Source: Deltaproteobacteria bacterium (lineage in GTDB: Bacteria > Desulfobacterota > Binatia > Binatales > Binataceae). Taken from it: 48,142 nt of DNA. The stretch lies in assembly GCA_019237115.1 (NCBI GenBank), contig JAFAHS010000363.1:1-48142 (forward strand). Direction: 5' to 3'. Below, one piece after another: positions 45,011 to 48,142 of this stretch; the first letter of the stretch is position 1; each line of letters opens with the position of its first letter. The notes beneath the pieces were generated by a model. That model did no database searches, had not been told where the DNA came from, and saw only the letters and a program-made list of their open reading frames with translations. Made by a program: the position numbers and the translations under genes.

Positions 45011-45981
45011 GCGGCCAATCCCCTGGCCTCGAAAGCGTCGAACAGCGTGGTGCTAAGATATCGTTCGCCCGAATCTGGCAGCACCACAACAATGGTCTTG
45101 CCGGCGTTTTGCGGCCGCTTGGCAACCCGAGCCGCGGCAGCGACCGCCGCCCCGGACGAAATGCCGCCTAAAATGCCTTCCTCGCGCGTTAGTCTCCGCG
45201 CGTAGTCGATAGCCTCTTCGTTGCTTACCTGCTCGATTGCATCGACCAGCGAGAGATCCAGAACCGGGGGAATGAAGCCTGCACCAATACCCTGAATCAG
45301 ATGCGCTCCAGGCCTGAGCGGCTGTCCCGCCCGTTGCTGAGTGAGCACAGGACTGGTGCTCGGCTCTACGGCGACGGAGACGATCGGTTTCCGTAGGGTT
45401 CGCTTGATATAGCGCGATACGCCGGTGATAGTGCCGCCAGTCCCAACTCCCGAAACAAGGATATCGATAGCGCCATCGGTGTCGTGCCATATTTCGGGAC
45501 CCGTGGTCGCCTCGTGGATCGCGGGATTCGCCGGGTTCTTGAATTGCTGTAAGAGAACATACCGCTCGGGCGCCGAGGCGGCGACTTCCTCGGCTTTCGC
45601 GATTGCACCACTCATCCCTCGCGTACCGTCGGTTAAAATCAATTTCGCGCCGTAAGCCAACAGTAACTTGCGCCGCTCGAGGCTCATCGTCTCCGGCATC
45701 GTCAGGGTCAGTGGAACATTGCGCGCGGCGGCCACGAAAGCCAACGCGATTCCGGTGTTACCGGAGGTGGGCTCCACCAGTTCCTTACCTGGACCGAGCA
45801 GACCGCGCTCCTCGGCGTCCCAAACCATTGCGGCACCGATTCGGCACTTGACCGAGTAGGCGGGGTTGCGCCCTTCTATTTTGCCCAAGACCGTGACGGG
45901 CGCCCCGTCGATAATGCGGTTCAGACGTACCAAAGGTGTGTTTCCTATTGAGAGCAAATTGTCTGAATACCAGTGGTTCAT
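45007..45981 (-). CDS. cysK: cysteine synthase (O-acetylserine sulfhydrylase)
   Basis: 324 residues. The PLP lysine is K45 in [11 protein letters not shown]. The substrate loop is PTSGNTG, the phosphate-binding glycine loop [10 protein letters not shown], and the C-terminal serine region is [17 protein letters not shown]. All catalytic elements are present. It combines O-acetylserine with sulfide to make cysteine. It is the first gene of the cysK-cysE operon, 9 bases downstream of the regulon dyad (site E). Confidence 0.96.
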   Translation of the reverse strand: MNHWYSDNLLSIGNTPLVRLNRIIDGAPVTVLGKIEGRNPAYSVKCRIGAAMVWDAEERGLLGPGKELVEPTSGNTGIALAFVAAARNVPLTLTMPETMSLERRKLLLAYGAKLILTDGTRGMSGAIAKAEEVAASAPERYVLLQQFKNPANPAIHEATTGPEIWHDTDGAIDILVSGVGTGGTITGVSRYIKRTLRKPIVSVAVEPSTSPVLTQQRAGQPLRPGAHLIQGIGAGFIPPVLDLSLVDAIEQVSNEEAIDYARRLTREEGILGGISSGAAVAAAARVAKRPQNAGKTIVVVLPDSGERYLSTTLFDAFEARGLAA

Positions 45982-45989
45982 TCCGCACC

Positions 45990-46014
45990 TTAGTTGAGTA
46001 ATTCAATAGGCATT
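45990..46014 (+). promoter_or_regulatory. 25-bp dyad sulfur-regulon element, site E (cysK)
   Basis: TTAGTT, 13 bases including AATTCAAT, then GGCATT (weak right arm). It lies 9 bases from the cysK start on the opposite strand. TTGATA farther out could be a -35 element, so a protein bound here would overlap the -10 and start site, as a repressor would. The match to site B extends beyond the dyad (GAGTAATTC). Confidence 0.55.
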
Positions 46015-46015
46015 A

Positions 46016-46337
46016 TCGATTGTCTATCAACGCTTTGGTTTCTGCGCAAGAGTCGCCGAGATTCCCGCCTAATCCTCAAAGCTTGGGTGTTTATACGAGT
46101 GCGCATCAGATTCTGGACGGCAAGTTGGTTCGCAGCTAACACCCTCGAAATTCAGACCCTGTTCTTCAGAACTTGGGTGAGTCGCCAACGTAGCCTTGTC
46201 ACAGTTCCGTATGAGGATCCGAACTTCGGTCAGTGGATGACGGAGCATCCCGCAAGAGCGACCCGCTCCACATGGCAGGGCGAATCCCTGATCAATCATT
46301 GAGCGAGCGAATTTATCTCACCGAGATTGCGATGTGC
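46016..46337. other. intergenic region, nothing recognised
   Basis: About 320 bases between the cysK promoter region and the kinase gene end. No gene, RNA or repeat is apparent. Confidence 0.5.
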
Positions 46338-48142
46338 TCATTTCTTCTCAAAGGTGAGGGCATAAAGATCGTCGTGTCCATTGAAGTGAAGCACGAGCGG
46401 AGCATCTGTCGGATCGAGGGTGAAATACCACCCGAACGTCCCCGTCGATCGGAAGCCTTTCAGATCCACCACCATTTCAGGCTTGCCGCCTTGCGTAGTA
46501 ATTCGAAAGATGCCCGGATTGCCTTCGACGGAAAGGAAATAGATGAATCGGCCATTTCTCGACCAGGCGTGCCAATCCGCTTCCATCCCGGTTCCGAGCA
46601 CCCAGGCTCGCTGCGTCACGAGATCAAAGATTTTCAGCCTGTGCGCATCGTCCGACTCGGCCTCGATAAAGCGCCCATCCGCAGACCAGCGTGGAGCCCA
46701 GAACCCCTCCGATCCGGCAAGTATGCCGACATGATTGGTGGCGAGGTCGAGGATGTATATGATGCCTGCAAGATTGCCATGCGCACCACGCAGACTATCC
46801 GGCGTACGCGAGAAAGCGACTCTCCGTCCATCGGGTGACCAATACGGGAAATCCTGCTCTCCGTTGCCCTCGGCGAAAAGGAGCCGGGGGCTGCCGCCTT
46901 CCGATGAGACCACATAGACTTTCGATGGGGCGCTCGTGGACGCAGTCATAAATACAAGTTGGGCTCCGTCCGGAGACCAGCGCGGCTGCACTGGGTAGAT
47001 AGGCGGTTGGGTCAGTTGAACCGGGTTGCTGCCGTCCACGTTGGCCTTCCAGAGGATCCCTCCCGGGTAGGAAACGTATGCGACCGACTTGCCATCCCTG
47101 GAGAAGTCAACGGACTCGGCGTCTCCAAGGAAGGGTTCAAATTTACCGGACTTCACGTAAAAGCGGACGAGCTCGCCGCGGTCAACAAATCCATCGGCAA
47201 AGATCTTCTTCCCGTCCTTGCTGGGAAGGGGATTTCCCCAACGAAATGGACCTGGTGAAGTCAATCGGACCGGCTCTGAGGACGGCTTCCCGAACCACAC
47301 ATGCCGTTCGTCGAGAGCCCAGAGCTCGTTTAAATTGTTTCCTGGCAGGCCACGGGGGTCGGCCCCAAAAATAAAAAACTCGCCGTCTTCGGTCCACAGA
47401 CCACAGCAAGTCGAGTAAGAAGGACCCCAATTGTGGAGCAGCTCATGAACATTGGAGCCGTCCGAAGACATTTCCCAAGGCCGGCCATCCTTGACAAACC
47501 GGATTGTTTTGCCGTCTGGCGACCAACTGAGCCAGCCCACTTCGCTACCCACGACGGCGAGTGTTCGAGCTCCAGTTCCATCGCTTTGAATCAAGTTGAT
47601 ATTGCCGTCGCCCGTAGAGTAGGCCACTGATTTGCCATCGGGCGACCAGATCGCGGATATGGCGTCTGTCAGGTATCGAACCGCGCCTCCTGGCTCGTGA
47701 ACGATCGATACCGGTCGCTCAGGGGAGCGCACCTGTGAAAAGACGAGCCAACTTGACCCATCCGGCGAAATGCCCCCCGGGTACAAATAAGCCTTTGGCA
47801 CTTCGATCGGGACTGGCTCGCTCACTCCCCCTGACATGGACATCTGCCGAATGCCGTTGACGTAGTCCAGGGAGAAATACAATCGGCTCCCATCAATCCC
47901 GGCAGCACCCTTTCCAAGGCCGTCAAACGTGAGTTGCGTGTACTTCGAAATACGCGGCCGAGGGAGCGGGCGGTGGATGTACCAGAATGCGATGGCAACG
48001 CCTGCGAGCAGGGTGGTGGCCGGCACAATCCATTTCAAAAGCCATTTGCGCTTGGACTGTGAACCCGATCTTACGTTCGGGTCGGTTGTAACAACCCTGC
48101 CCGAAGTAATGTCGCGCTTTAACCGGTTTAGGTCAGCGCGCA
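46338..48142 (-). CDS. Ser/Thr protein kinase C-terminal part with TolB-like propeller (partial)
   Basis: The frame is open to the window edge: about 601 residues are visible, and the N-terminus (presumably the kinase domain) is outside. The first visible residues RADLNRLKRDITSGRVVTTD are the juxtamembrane type seen after kinase domains of soil-bacterial receptor kinases. A membrane helix follows (WIVPATTLLAGVAIAFWYI). About 540 extracytoplasmic residues follow with repeated WSPDGK/SWSPDGKTI and PRWSADGRFIEA-type motifs (PD40/WD40-like beta propeller). A TTG-started shorter version (566 residues) is only an apparent start. It would sense a ligand outside the cell and signal by phosphorylation inside. 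Confidence 0.82.
   Translation of the reverse strand, partial: RADLNRLKRDITSGRVVTTDPNVRSGSQSKRKWLLKWIVPATTLLAGVAIAFWYIHRPLPRPRISKYTQLTFDGLGKGAAGIDGSRLYFSLDYVNGIRQMSMSGGVSEPVPIEVPKAYLYPGGISPDGSSWLVFSQVRSPERPVSIVHEPGGAVRYLTDAISAIWSPDGKSVAYSTGDGNINLIQSDGTGARTLAVVGSEVGWLSWSPDGKTIRFVKDGRPWEMSSDGSNVHELLHNWGPSYSTCCGLWTEDGEFFIFGADPRGLPGNNLNELWALDERHVWFGKPSSEPVRLTSPGPFRWGNPLPSKDGKKIFADGFVDRGELVRFYVKSGKFEPFLGDAESVDFSRDGKSVAYVSYPGGILWKANVDGSNPVQLTQPPIYPVQPRWSPDGAQLVFMTASTSAPSKVYVVSSEGGSPRLLFAEGNGEQDFPYWSPDGRRVAFSRTPDSLRGAHGNLAGIIYILDLATNHVGILAGSEGFWAPRWSADGRFIEAESDDAHRLKIFDLVTQRAWVLGTGMEADWHAWSRNGRFIYFLSVEGNPGIFRITTQGGKPEMVVDLKGFRSTGTFGWYFTLDPTDAPLVLHFNGHDDLYALTFEKK

Overview
The window reads as a GC-rich (roughly 60% by eye) chromosome segment from a free-living bacterium with a large accessory metabolism. 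It has many flavin monooxygenases, Rieske oxygenases and TetR/LysR regulators. It also has a receptor-like Ser/Thr kinase with a TolB-type propeller, a kind of protein common in Acidobacteria and in soil lineages formerly called Deltaproteobacteria (including Binatota). That placement is a guess; there is no rRNA or phylogenetic marker here.

Layout. (1) 0.15-2.1 kb: an ABC-type permease diverging from a TetR gene, with a perfect 22-bp palindrome between them. (2) 2.5-6.6 kb: a plus-strand catabolic operon (TetR, a frameshifted pyridoxamine-phosphate-oxidase-like gene, Rieske oxygenase, ThuA-like, VOC, NIPSNAP). (3) 6.6-16.3 kb: a minus-strand sulfur-scavenging operon. In transcription order it holds an FMN reductase, a small exported protein, a CmcJ-like oxygenase, a DszC/SfnB-like flavoprotein, an SsuD-like monooxygenase, a BisC-like molybdoenzyme, a sulfate-binding protein and a SulP transporter. 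(4) 16.4-18.1 kb: an exported M28 peptidase. (5) 18.4-22.5 kb: an amino-acid permease and an SsuABC sulfonate importer. (6) 23.0-25.5 kb: a decayed Rieske/SDR chimera, then an intact TauD-like dioxygenase. (7) 25.6-27.5 kb: an ISNCY-type insertion sequence with a frameshifted transposase. (8) 27.6-30.9 kb: an esterase, a LysR regulator and a DszA/NtaA-type monooxygenase. (9) 31.0-37.2 kb: a Family 2B encapsulin with its cysteine desulfurase cargo, and a pair of YeeE/YedE sulfur transport proteins. (10) 38.1-46.0 kb: an AAA regulator, a three-gene desulfonation operon with a DszB-like desulfinase, and a cysK-cysE operon. (11) From 46.3 kb to the edge: the C-terminal part of a Ser/Thr kinase.

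The unifying theme is sulfur. The genes cover release of sulfur from organosulfur compounds (SsuD, TauD, and relatives of DszA, DszB and DszC), import of sulfate, sulfonate and probably thiosulfate or persulfide (Sbp/SulP, SsuABC, YeeE), cysteine synthesis (CysE, CysK), and probable sulfur storage in an encapsulin shell loaded with a desulfurase. Five of these transcription units share a 25-bp inverted-repeat element, TTAGTC-N13-GACTTA, just upstream. I read this as the operator of an unidentified sulfur-starvation regulator. No candidate for that regulator is encoded in the window.

The encapsulin/cysteine locus also carries decayed relatives of its own genes: a desulfurase tail, two cysE tails and an encapsulin tail. 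This points to repeated duplication and deletion of an srpGHI-like cassette.
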